This document shows, piece by piece, positions 46,060-57,342 of a stretch of DNA of 64,000 nucleotides. The DNA is from Massospora cicadina (Eukaryota > Entomophthoromycota > Entomophthoromycetes > Entomophthorales > Entomophthoraceae), in contig JAKSZP010006628.1 in the NCBI GenBank assembly GCA_022478985.1, forward strand, positions 183,678 to 247,677, in the 5' to 3' direction. Both the position numbers and the translations under genes were made by a program. The notes below the pieces were generated by a model that ran no database searches, was not told the DNA's origin, and saw only the letters and a program-made list of their open reading frames with translations. The stretch's first letter is position 1, and each line of letters starts with the position of its first letter.

Positions 46060-47274
46060 TTTCAGGAAGAGGGAAAGCTAATTTTAAACTGGCCTGCCAT
46101 TTGAAGTGCAAAGCACCCAAATGACAAGTCTGAATGCCAGTAGCACTGCTACTTGCACGACTGTTATGAAACCAGGAAGTAATTTCGTCAATGAGTGCCC
46201 ATGAGCCATACTTGTGTATAGGAACCTAGCTAAGAACCAGGTGAATATGGTCATGGGTCCTGTTGGTTGTGGAAATATAGGCCGGAAAGGAAAGTTTAAA
46301 TTTAATCACATAATAAGCTGCAACTGGGTGGAGGGAATTTTATTAAAAGTTAAATAATGAAAATTGGCCAACAATTTTCTCTGTGCAATGCAATTGTTTA
46401 AGTAGTGTTTGATTTGGTAGTTTGTCAAAGCAGGGATCAGGGCCCTCAAATATTACCTACCTGGAGAATTTTTGAGAGAGGGGGAAATTTTTCTTCAATC
46501 TAAACTGACATCAAAAGAATCAGAGGTGGGCCAAGTTGCTATTGGTTTTCACGCAAATGCCTGACCTAAGGTTTTCTGCATTATAGCAGTTAGCGCAACA
46601 GCATTTGGCCTAACAGGCAACGGGAATCCCCCAGGGCCACCCCACATAGGTACGGTCCCAATGGTTCAGGATGGGTTTGGGATGACCAACCCACCCATCA
46701 CAGTCAATGGGGCATTTGTTCAGCCAAGTGGAATTCCTTGAGCATAATCCCATTTTTTGTGATGAGAGTTTCAAAATAGTGGAAACAATCCCTGATGGTG
46801 ATACATGCCCATCTGGGACAAGGCCCAACGATTTCAAGAAGAATTTAGGGTTGGTAATCATACTGCTCGATGGCTTGATGCCATTGGCAACTATGACTGA
46901 GAATTCATTATTTGTCCACTTCTGACAATGAGTTGCTAACCCATTGGTCTTTGATCCTGTTGTTTTGGACATTTCAAATCTGATTTTGAGGATTCAGTGC
47001 CATCTGCTTTATTGTGTCTATCCAGCTCGTGGGGATGATGGTTTCTAATGATTTCAGCACAGATTTCCTCTAATAGGCGAACTAACTTTGTGGAGGTAAG
47101 TGTGGTGACTGTGGGAGAAATCTTCATAGGGAGCGCTGTTACACAGCGCTCATCTACCACATTGACGAGGTCTACCTGTGTGACTAGGGGTACATCCGCC
47201 CTCTTAGGTCCCTTTTTGGAAGGGAATGGTAAAATTGCCTAGTCCATGTAGAGGAGATATCCCCTGGACTTACA
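46060..47274 (-). repeat. 3' LTR of gypsy F, with internal ORF
   Basis: 1,215 bp; reads tgtaagtccagggga on the - strand. The outer end is mutated (ttcagg where the 5' copy has gtcagg). Nearly all of its - strand is coding-like; see 46610-47247. Confidence 0.85.
46610..47247 (-). pseudogene. ORF inside the gypsy F LTR
   Basis: Starts ATG at 47247, 28 bp inside the LTR. First frame to 46936, 104 codons with one TAG at codon 3 (probably from CAG): AILPFPSKKGPKRADVPLV, then VVDERCVTALPMKI and VRLLEEICAEIIRNHH. A frameshift near 46970 leads into 46972-46610, which continues with THCQKWTNNEFSVIVANGIK and PSSSMI to about 46610. The 5' LTR keeps both parts (for example GTNNKFSLKIANDIKPSSSM), and 25289-26005 keeps the first. 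Conservation of protein across three diverged LTRs suggests a real product. No known domain recognised; possibly Gag-related, since F otherwise lacks gag. Confidence 0.5.
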
Positions 47275-47290
47275 TTTCCCTTTCTTTTTG

Positions 47291-50250
47291 CTAGAAGAGG
47301 GGCGCCACCGCTAGGAGACTGTGTGAGGGCGACATTTTTTTAAGCCTTGCAATTTGGTAACCATCAAAGCTGCAACCTTTGCAGGGGTGGATGGGGAGCA
47401 TCGGGATGAAACATCTGTAAAGCCTTAACTAGTTACTTGCAGTTTGCACAATCACAGGCTTTTACCAAGCTGTTTCATAGGCTGAATAACCTTACGCAAC
47501 GAGATAATGAACTGACCTCTAAGATCTGCGAAATGCTAAAATTTAATCCACTTTGGACTCCCCACATCCTCAATCAATATTGGCTCAGGATCCAAGGGGA
47601 TAGTCCCCTTGATTGGGGACAGTTGAGATGCGTGAAAAACAGGACGTTGTTTCCAGTGAGATGGCAACTTTTGCCAGAAAGCACCATTCCCCAAATCCTC
47701 CTCCACCAAGTTGGAGCCTGAACGCTTGCTTACGAATTTCTGGGAGGGTACCTGCATCTGCAAATGGTGCATATCAAGCATGACATATGAACCCACCACA
47801 ACGTCATGAGCAGAAAGCCATTTTAAATATGCAAAACTCTTATATTCACCAATAGCCTTAGTGATATGCTCCTGCACCAAGGACTGTGTAGATCAAATAT
47901 GCTCTGAATGATCTGTGGCAGCTGGGACCTCTGGCCGCAGACAAGGACCAATCAAAAAAGTGGGGCTATACCCCAAGGCCACTTCATAAGGGGAAACCCC
48001 CGTAGAGGCATGCATCTCAATACTATAAGCGAATTGATCAAGAGGAAGGTCATTAGCCAAGATACCCTGTGCAGCAGAAGCATAGCAGCGAAAGTACTGT
48101 TCCAAGATCTGATTAACCCGCTGAGTTTGTCCATCAGACTGGGGATGATACGCTTGTATATTGACAGGGTATAATTTTTATAATTGATAAAAGCTCATTC
48201 CAGAACCGCCCTGTAAACTGTGGCCTACGGTCACTGATAATCTCCTGCGTGAGACCAAACATAGAAAACACATGGCGCACAAAGAGACGGGCAGTTTCTT
48301 CTGAAGAAATGGCAGTTGAGCAAGGGATAAATAGGGAAAATTTTGTAAACTGATTAACCACCACCATCACTCAGTAAACCCATTAGAACATGGAAGTTTG
48401 ACAATAAAATCCATGGATACCAATGTCCATGGACCCTCAGCCTGTTGTAATGGGTGAAGGAGACCATTCCTTCCTGATCAATTTGACTTGGCCCATGTGC
48501 AGGTAACACAATTGGTGATTTAGGCTGGTACTTCTTTTGACAAGTCCGCTCAATTATAGGTTCGCTTAATCAAATTGATGCATTTCTTAATCCCTGGATG
48601 GCTGACTGTGGGGGCGTGATGAACCAGAAACACTTAGGCTCTAACAAGTAGAAGAACCTACACCCGCAACCAAAAATGACTAAGACCCTCCACCAAGGAA
48701 TATAGGGAATGCTTATGATCTGAGAAGGGCATTCATTCCAAAAGCTCCACTCCTTTGGGACAAGTCATTAGGGCTGCCTAAACCCGTGAAATAAGAGGCG
48801 CATCAGGAGCCATAAACCACCGATGAGACCATGGGAGGGATGATGGATAAGATTGGGTGGAGGTATGATGGTAATAAGATCCACAACCTCTAAATCTACA
48901 GGGGAATGTACAGGAATATGACTGAAGAAGTCATGAAGAACATTCAACTCTTCTTTCACAAAGTCATATTTAAAGTTAAAGCTACACAAATCCCAATAGA
49001 CTTGAGTTTGCATGTGCGCCAACTTATGTGGTTTGCAAAAGTAGAGAATGGCTTGATGATCCATTCGCACTGTTAACTCATGTTGAGCACCCTGAAAAAG
49101 ATCTATTTAGTGGGTCAGGGCCCATGCCACAGCTGCCAACTCCTTATCATAGATAGCCCAAGACTGCAACATAGGAGAGAACTTATGGAAAAAAGTTGGT
49201 GACGGGATTCTTTAACCCCTCATGCTCCTGAAGCAATACAGCCCCTACTACAACAGATGACGCATTGCAGGTTACAACATAAGGCTTGGAGGACTCTGCA
49301 TGCTTTAGTATAGGGGGAGACAAAAACACCTCTTTAATGGACTCAAATGCCTGCTGGCACTGAGGGCGTCCAATGAAAGGGGACATTTTTAACTAAGTGG
49401 ATGAAGTGGGGCGGCTAACTGGGATAAAGCAGGGAAAAATTTCTCTAAGAAAATTACAGTGCTTAAGAAGCTTCTTAATTGCTTTTGGATCATTGGTATG
49501 GGCCACTCACGGATGGCATCCAACTTGTTAGGGGGAATGACGTAACCATCTTTTAAGACAAAATTGTTAAAAAATGTGACTTCCTCCCAATAAAACTCGC
49601 CTTTTGAAGGCTTAACAAGTAGGCCCGCCTTATGTAAGGCCTCCACAACTGCTTCCAAATCTTTTGCATTTTGTTTGGGAGTCAGGGCATGTACCAAGAT
49701 ATCTTTTAATCAAGATACTGTGCAGGTGGACCAGATTTCACCCAACACACTATCAATTATTCTTTGAAATGTGGCCAGTGCATTCTTCAACCTAAAGGCA
49801 TTACTTGAAATCGGAAAATATTCACTTCGTTTGGATATCTGTAAGCCACATATGACCTTCCACCACCAAAGTTTGGTTAAAGCATTAACAAGGTCAAGTT
49901 TTGAAAACACACTCAACTTAGCAATTGCTTGACTAATAGTTTACTCCAGTGGCAAAGGGTAGGGATCATGAACTGTGATTTTATTTAAGTGACCATAAGT
50001 CATGCAGAGATGAAGGGAACCATTCGCCTTATTGGCAAAAACGATGGGAGAAGCAACTGGTGATGTCTCTTTGAACAACCACCCTTTCTTAAGCATGTCA
50101 TTCAACCATATATTAAGAGCAGCCTACTCCTCTTCTGTGTGCTGGTACAAAGGGCAGTTAATATTTACCACCTGTACTGTTGTTCTGAACCTTAGATCGA
50201 ATTTAGTATGGTGGAAAATAGTCCGTTTTCTCAGAATAAAAGATATTTTG
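47291..50250 (-). pseudogene. Gypsy F pol remnant (RT, RNase H, integrase)
   Basis: RT: 49710-49916 (VFSKLDLVNA, FRLKNALATFQRIID), then a YLDD box broken by a small insertion near 49700-49715, then 49389-49697 (LVKPSKGEFYWEEVTFF, LSTVIFLEKFFPAL). RNase H: 49183-49386 and 48768-49070. Integrase core: 48134-48370 with IISDRRPQFTGRFW (second Asp kept), then DGQTQRVNQILEQY near 48100-48135, where the catalytic Glu position reads Gln. Integrase C-terminus: 47536-47880 (GSYVMLDMHHLQM, GPxxVxEDLGN-like, HASQLSP). Broken by several frameshifts; inactive. Confidence 0.75.
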
Positions 50251-50541
50251 ATACCCCATTAATGCCTCAGGAAAATCTGATGGAAGGCCCACATGAGAAA
50301 CAAGGGAAGTGATGGAACTTCAACCTTGAGTTTTGCTGATAGTATTCACTAAGGGAAACATGCCTTTTGTCTGGTCATTAGCAAAGGACAATATATTGGA
50401 CTCCAGGTTAATTCTAAAATGCTGTTGACACCACCAACCCACCCATAAGATTACTGTAAACACCAAATTTGGCATTGCGGAGAATTGATCACAAAAGATG
50501 AACTTGTTAACAGAGAAAGGTACTGGGCGTCAAACTAGGCA

Positions 50542-50883
50542 CTAGGGCTGGGAGGCTGATGAAGCGACCATCACCATAGGACCCAAGTTCAGGTCAAGTT
50601 CCAAATTTTGAGCTAAAACTAAGCACATAAAAGTCCCTACTGCTCCAGTGTCCACTAAGGCCTCAAAGGACACGTGGTGAGCTCTGATTCTGATTTTCAT
50701 TGACAATAAAAAGTAGGCGAAATTCTTTTTATTGGCAGCTATAGTTGAGTCTGTAAATAAGGAAGAGATGGTACTAGTATTGGGGAAACCACTAGGTTCA
50801 CAACAGGAGTAGCTACTTTGTAATTCAGAATGCCAGAATATACTGATTTGGGTACATGAGCCGCGGTAACTATTGAGAATCAA
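50542..50883 (-). pseudogene. Gypsy F aspartic protease
   Basis: A 113-codon open frame ending in the retropepsin core: SFEALVDTGAVGTFM with the catalytic DTGA at about 50641-50668, then LELDLNLGP. The catalytic triad is intact. Only about 230 bp separate its frame from the 5' LTR, which leaves no room for a normal gag (usually 300 codons or more). Confidence 0.65.
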
Positions 50884-51109
50884 TTGTACGATGATTAAAT
50901 CAGGATTTGACCTTAAAAACCACCTTGGCGGCTCCTAGCATGAAAATCCCATTTTGGAGGGTAGGCTTAGACAATTTGAGAGGGACTATGCAATTGTGGC
51001 CATAGTAGAACTTCTTCAAAAATTTATTCAGCTGAAAGATAAAGAAGACTGCTACGCCCCTCTTGATGAAAATGGGTGGAAATGGTTAAGAATATTGGTT
51101 AGTCGATTA

Positions 51110-52327
51110 TGTCAGGAAGATAACAAGTTAATTTTAGACTGACCTGCCAATTGAAATGCTGAAGCACCCAAATGACAAGTCCAAATGCCAGTGGCACTGC
51201 TACTTGCGCAAGAGCTATGAAACCAGGAAGGAGTTACGTCACTGAGTTCCCATGAGCCTAGTTGTGTATACAAACTTAGCAAAAATTCAGGTGAACATGG
51301 CCGTGAGTCACGTGGGTTGTGGAAATATAGGTGGTAAGAGAGGCTTATATTAGAACATAATAAACTGAAATTGGGTAAAAGGATTATTATTAAAAGGCAA
51401 ATAAAGAAAATCGACAAACAATATTCTCAGTGGAATGCAACTGATTAAATTATGTTCAATTTTGTAGTTTGTCAAAGCAGGGATTGGGGCCCTCGAATTC
51501 AACCTAACCTGGCAAATTTTTAAGAAAAGGGGAATTTTGACTCCAATCTGAACTGACTTTGAAAGATCAGCTGTAGGCTGAGTCTCTATCAATTTGCACG
51601 TGAACGCCTGAACTGAGACTTTACTGTGTTTATGGTGGTTAGCTCAATGACATTTAGCTCAACGGGCAATGGGGATCCCCAAGGGCCACCCCACATAGGG
51701 ATGGTCCCAATGGGTTGTAAACGGGTTTAAGATGACCAACCCGCCCATGCCCAGTTGCTGGGCATTCATTCAGACAAGCGGAAATTTCTTGAGCGAGGAT
51801 CCCAATATTTGTGATAAGGGTTTTAATTTTTTGGCAACAATCCCTGATGGTGATTCATGCTCAATGTGGATAAGGCCTGATGATTTCAAGAGGGATTTAG
51901 GGTTGGCAATCATACTGCTAGATGGCTTAATGTCATTGGCAATTTTTAATGAGAATTTATTATTTGTCCCCTTCCAGCTATGAGTTGCGCACCCATTGGG
52001 CTTTAATCCTGTATGTTTTGGACATTTCAACTCTGATATTGAGGATTCAACACGCCATCAGCTTTATTGAATCCATCCATCTCGTGGGTATGACAGTTTC
52101 CAATGGTTTTGAAAAAATGTCCTCTATTAGGCTAACTAACTCTGCGGAGGTAAGCGTGGGGACCAGGGGAGGAATCTTCAGAGGGTGCGCTGTTACCCAG
52201 CGCTAGTCTACCACATGGGCGAGGTTGCCCTGTATGACAAGGGGTACAGCTGCCCTCTTTGGACCTTTTTTTAGGAAATGGGAAAATTGCCTGATTCACC
52301 CAGAGGTGACGTTCCCCTGGACTTACA
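51110..52327 (-). repeat. 5' LTR of gypsy F, with internal ORF
   Basis: 1,218 bp, TG...CA ends intact (tgtcagga...cttaca on the + strand). Carries the second copy of the LTR ORF, including the 86-codon open piece at 51770-52030. Followed by the target copy atact. Confidence 0.85.
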
Positions 52328-52332
52328 ATACT

Positions 52333-55300
52333 GGGGTTTTTTAGGGCTTTGGTGGGGTTTTGAAAATTTTTGAATATTGTCAGTGACTAGGCCATTAGTG
52401 GCGTGAGCCCTATAATCCTTTCAAAGCTCCTAGACTTATCATTTCTCTGCACATACCCTCAATCATTTTTACTAAAGTAGAAGAGAAATGTGGCAGATTG
52501 GGAGGATCTTTGTGGTCCAAGGCAGTAATCCATCGCTCAACTACCATTTAAGCTAGATCTCTAATCTTAAAAAGGGTTCTACTAAACTGGGCTCTTTCTA
52601 ATCATGAAAGGGTATTTCTCACAATCCAGATGTAGGGGCTAATCATATAGACTTACAATGCCTCTGAAAATTTTTTATAAATTCTTATGGAAGAATCGAA
52701 TTCCTGAAAATCTTCTCAATTTTAACTTTGGTTGGCTTGAGCCAATTAAAGTTAGCCACCTCCTTGTATAAATTGACCATATGGCCATTGTCAAAAACAT
52801 TGTTGCTAAAAAGGTGACCTGGGACTTTAAATCACGCTTGCTGAAGTTCATTATCAAGTTCACTGTTTTCAAATGTATAACTACTTGCCTCTAGTGGATT
52901 AATAGTATTATCAGGTTAGAAAATTTTCATCTTATCCTATAGGACACAGAACTTAACCAACTACTCCTAATGATGCATCAATACAACATTGGAAAATTAC
53001 AGGCACATTTTTAAGACCAAATATTATGACCCAGAAATTGGAATTCTTGTTCCTGGTATGGAATGAAATAAGCTAATACTGCCACTTTTTGACGAGGATC
53101 TGGTTAAAGTCCAAGCAACTCATCTTGGAGAAGACTTTGAGACACTTTACTAATAAGCGATTTGTGCTCCAATAGAATTTGATGTAGATTAAGTATGGTG
53201 ATATTTTTTAGTTACCATAATCTACAAAAGGGCTTAGAGTAACGTCTGACTTTTCCACTAAGAGTATCAGTGAGCATGATGTAGAGTGAATCTGCAAGAA
53301 GGAATCTTTAGAAAGTTTCTTTTTTTCTAAACATATAACACTGCCTTTTTATAAAAAGTTAAAGGGTAAATCAAGGAGGAAATGCTTGACAGTTCATCTG
53401 TAAGCTTGGAACCAAAAAGAACCTAGAAAGATCAGGTAATAAATTTTCAGATAACTGCATCAACATAAAGCCTTTAAATTTTCAAACAGTAAATTAAGGG
53501 AACTTCTGGTATGTTTCAGTAGAGGAACAAGACTAAGTTATGTACAAAGGCCCATTGTGCCAACTTTCTCAGAGTGATTGCTTCATATAAGGGAGGTTCA
53601 TTATTTTATTTCCACTTTTTAAGGACGAAATTAAGGTACTTTCCTGAAAAAGTAATTTTAATATCTAAAATACGCCAGCCATACACCCCCAAAATTTTGG
53701 GTACAGCAGGAATATAAAGCTAATAAGTGGCCATCCAGGTGGTAATTACCAACTTTATAAATCAAAAATCCCCTTACTTTCAGTGTGGGAATACCCTGCA
53801 AGGCAACTGACTAATCATACTTCAGTTAAGTATTTTAGCCCAAGGTAGTTAGCTAGGTCTTTACTAATTAAGTTTTCAAAGGAAACTGTTAGTATGTGAA
53901 TTAGCCAAAATAAAACTGGGCTGTAGACTTGAGTATTTTAACCTCCCTAACAGCTACTTTAGACTTCAAGAAGTTTCTTTATTGGAGGGTTTATATGATA
54001 TGATAGCTGAGAGGATTTTGATATCCTTCTGGGGTATAAGAGGGGATGCTTCTAGCATTTTTCAGGCAACTATGTTTACCTAGCTTGGCGAAAGTTTCCA
54101 TCATAATCTTCTCTTCTGAGAGAACTATCAGTTAGGCCTTTCCCACTACCATAATATTTATAAATACACTGTACATAAAAATAATAATAAAATTTTAAGC
54201 TAGTAAAATTTAAGAATTTTTTTTTGAAAAATATATATTCTATATATACCTCAACACTTTATCATTAGAAGGGTGCTGGGTTGTATAAAGTGCTAAAAGG
54301 GGGTACTAAGCTGCAAAACATCAGGTTCAAATGCCAAAACCAATTATAAACTGGAAGAAACTATTGCCTTGGTTAATTTTTTATATTAGTAACATCAGCT
54401 GAAATCTCCATACTATTCTTGGGCAGATTTTGTATGTTCAAATGCCTAAATTCACTTTTACAGTTTTTTAAGATTTGGTGACTGGTTTGATCACCACTTC
54501 TGACCATTTCTTCTCGACTTTTTGCCCAATTTTGCCTAATGAGGTAGATTTTTTTTAACTGTGGTTGCCTCAGGTATAAAATTTTACATTCACGGAGGCT
54601 TCTGCTTAAACCACTAGTTAAAACTGAGGAATGGGAACCATGGTGAGTGGATTCCTGGCCTTTCCTAATTTTGTACAGAGATGCCTGTTTTTTCATATAA
54701 AACTCTCTAGATTCTGAGATTATTATTGGGTTTGGTTTGAGGAGTAGGTAGAGGAAGACACATGGAAATCAGGGATGGGCACCAGCTACCCGTCTCTCAT
54801 TTAAAGAATGCCTTAGGTTGGCCATCTGGGTAAAAGATAAGGCATTAGAGTATGAGCCTTATTTGGACCTGAAAGGGTGAATGACATGTCCAAATTAATA
54901 GCAAACACCGCGGTCCTTACATCATTCTTTCAAAAAGGAAGGGTCTACTCCCCTTTCAGTGGCGTGGCCAAGGCGTAAAACTTATGTATGGTGGGGAGTT
55001 TGATGGTTGAGAGGTAGCTTTTTAATAAGAAAGATGAGAGGTTTAGGCTTTTCATTGTGGAACCTGCAATTGACTCCCAACAGTTTTTGGAATTCTTGAA
55101 AGGAACACACCTATCTTCATATCAGGGGATTCTTACCATGATACTAGATACTAGAAACTACGTTTGACCCTTTAGGATTTCGTGATCCGCTATTTTCAAA
55201 TTCAGTTGCATTTTCCGTCATGATAGACTCTACCTGTCCAGGCTTCTGTCCTTTAAGGGGGATGTAGAGACGTAAAAGGGTTGTGGATCTTCTAGTGTGT

Positions 55301-55646
55301 TGAAAAATCTGTGGAAGGATCCAATAGTCAAAGCTTGGCTGCTAGAAAATGGTCTAGCTCTATTATAATCAAAACTATGACATAGAACCGGGAGGTAGAG
55401 ATCCTTGTTCTCTAATAATACCAATTCAACTACCTAATAAATTATGAGCTTTGATGCGTTTCTTGTCAGTAAACCACTTAGAGTCGTTAGTTGATTTAGT
55501 CAACTAGTTCTGGACATGTTGATTTATTTCCCTAATATGTGAGGCAAAGCTAATTGCTGCTGGGATGTTAATATATATTTTCCACGGAATGGTGAATGTG
55601 GGGTTGTGCCCCAAATTAGCGTACATTGGTGATGCACCTGTTGAGG
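52333..55646. other. Mostly unassigned AT-rich DNA
   Basis: About 3.3 kb between F and G. Apart from the LINE-like stretch at 52640-52870 I see no assignable gene. - strand frames at 54373-54696 (107 codons, basic, KKIYLIRQNWAKSREEM) and 55230-55424 (64 codons, FHRFFNTLEDP) are unrecognised. Poly-A/T-rich and simple-sequence stretches occur near 54180-54250. No tRNA or rRNA was seen. Confidence 0.4.
52640..52870 (+). pseudogene. Possible LINE ORF2 relic (post-RT region)
   Basis: The + strand reads MPLKIFYKFLWKNRIPENL, then NFNFGWLEPIKVSHL, a stop, and IDHMAIVKNIVAKKVTWDF. The order F-x-x-FLW, then a G-x-x-x-(P)I turn, then an A-x-x-K-N/K-W helix recalls the segment after the RT in L1-type ORF2 proteins. 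Only about 75 codons are involved and no RT catalytic motif is near, so this is tentative. Confidence 0.35.
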
Positions 55647-57329
55647 TGTTAAAATTTAGGGGCTTCGTTGCTCGTTCACATAATTAACCCCTTAAAATAA
55701 TAATTTGTACAGGTTCAGTTTGGTGCACTACTTGAGTTATCTGATGATATATGATATATGACTGTAACAGTATGAAGGCTATTATCTATAGTTGAATAGA
55801 TCACTAGTGTTTGGTCCAACGCTTGACCAGATTTCACCTCAAAATACTCTAGATTTCCTCAGTAGGAATTTATTCCCTTATCCGCCTAACTTGATCCATG
55901 CTCAGATCCTAGTTTATGGCTTTTCCTCTGGTGACATGAAGTATGCAGCAATTCCCTTCTCAGCTCAGCTTCTCTTCTTAAATTCCTCAATCCTTACTCT
56001 TTATCCTTCTAAAGAGTCTACAATTAAATTACTCAGCAATAGTTTCCTTGAAGATAATTAGAACTAATAATGAATTCTGCTAAAATATGGTTTCCTCTTT
56101 ATCAATTCATAAAGTCTGGTTTTTTATTCAGTGAATTCTCAGGGGAATTTATAAAGGGAATTGGCGCCCAACCCTTGGTTGGCGCCTCAGCTATTTAATG
56201 GCAGCCGTTGCTGTTGAACTATCCTTTGTCATCTCATTAGTGATATTCTTCCCCATCCTAGTTAAAATCACATATTGGACATCCTTAAAAACCTAAAAGG
56301 GAAAGAGTCAGAAAATGTGTCCTTAACATTTTTACTTGATCCCAGAAAACCAACCATATTAAACGAGCGACCTGTTTAGGTAATAGAACTAATTACACAT
56401 TATGGCAAGTCATGAACCAACTGATCAAATTTCTAGTTGCAGGCGGCATCACTTGCCTTGAAACTTGCTCCTTAATTTCTCACTTGGTTGGTGATGAAAC
56501 CCAACTGATCCCAATTGATACACCTGATAGGTAATCATTGATCAACTATCAGATGCCTCATCTCATCAACAACACTGTCTGGCGAGAGCTTTAGCATTCA
56601 CCCAGATTGATCCCAAATGGATCTGAACCAGGATAATTACCTAAACTTACCCAAACAAAGTTAACCTGAAATTATGGTCAACCAATATCCAAATTCACTT
56701 GCTAGAGGGATTTATCCCCTAGTGACCCATGATAATCTAGATGACTGGAAAGATGGAAAAAAATTCCAACACATCTTCCCTCTTGTTTAGATTTCTAGTG
56801 AGAATAGGATCAGGACAGGAGAATACCGCCTTGATCACCAGGTCAAATACTTCTTGGACTCTAGTGAAGTAAGATCAATCTGTATCAACGCTGCTCAGAA
56901 TGACCTTTGGCATGAGGCTCTCTTCCTTTTCCTCCTCGCTACCACCTCCTCAGAGCGTGGTCCCCATGACCTTCTGTCATGCTGGGCTGATTAATTTACT
57001 TGTGATGATACTGTTCACAGGATCCAGTTTTCCCCCATCAGGGAATATGACCTACTGTCATATTCAGGATTCTTGGTCTGGCATCATCACTTTCCTGATC
57101 TTCCTCCTTATCCTCAATAGAAAAAACTTGCCATCAATTTTCATTTCGCTTTGCAATTAAGAATGCTCATTTCTATTTGCTCTTCTTATTTTCTCATAAC
57201 TTCTTGGCTCATATGATTATTAATTCAACTCTGGAGAGCTTTTCTAATTAATTTTAAGATTATTTTCTCCAAAACAAGAGCTTATTTGATTATAGAGTGC
57301 ATAATATCAACTATTATAATTGTCTGACA
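55647..57329 (-). repeat. 3' LTR of gypsy G
   Basis: 1,683 bp, starts tgttaaaatt and ends gtctgaca, followed by tccccctcttg (polypurine tract on the - strand). Aligned with 62924-64000, for example over atagatcactagtgtttgg and tggtccaacgcttgac. Confidence 0.85.
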
Positions 57330-57342
57330 TCCCCCTCTTGTC

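Larger units (their letters stand above)
46060..52327 (-). mobile_element. Ty3/gypsy element F with 1.2-kb LTRs
   Basis: A 6.27-kb - strand element with LTRs 46060-47274 and 51110-52327 and a perfect target duplication atact (46055-46059, 52328-52332). The polypurine tract is caaaaagaaagggaaa on the - strand at 47275-47290. The internal region is only 3.83 kb and runs almost directly from the 5' LTR into protease, so gag is missing or very short. Motifs (DGQTQRVNQ, chromovirus-style integrase C-terminus, ALVDTGA) differ from A, B, C and G, so it is another gypsy lineage. It lacks the primer-binding block those elements share. Confidence 0.85.

Noticed and set aside
54260..54345. ggttcaaatgcc followed by aaacca, resembling a tRNA T-loop and CCA-like end
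   Set aside because: The T-stem does not pair, and no acceptor or anticodon stem could be drawn in the preceding 75 bases.
56150..56200. Inverted-looking ggcgcc...aaccc...ggttggcgcc within the G LTR
   Set aside because: A short palindrome repeated in the other LTR copy at about 63407-63430; it belongs to the LTR, and no separate function can be read from it.
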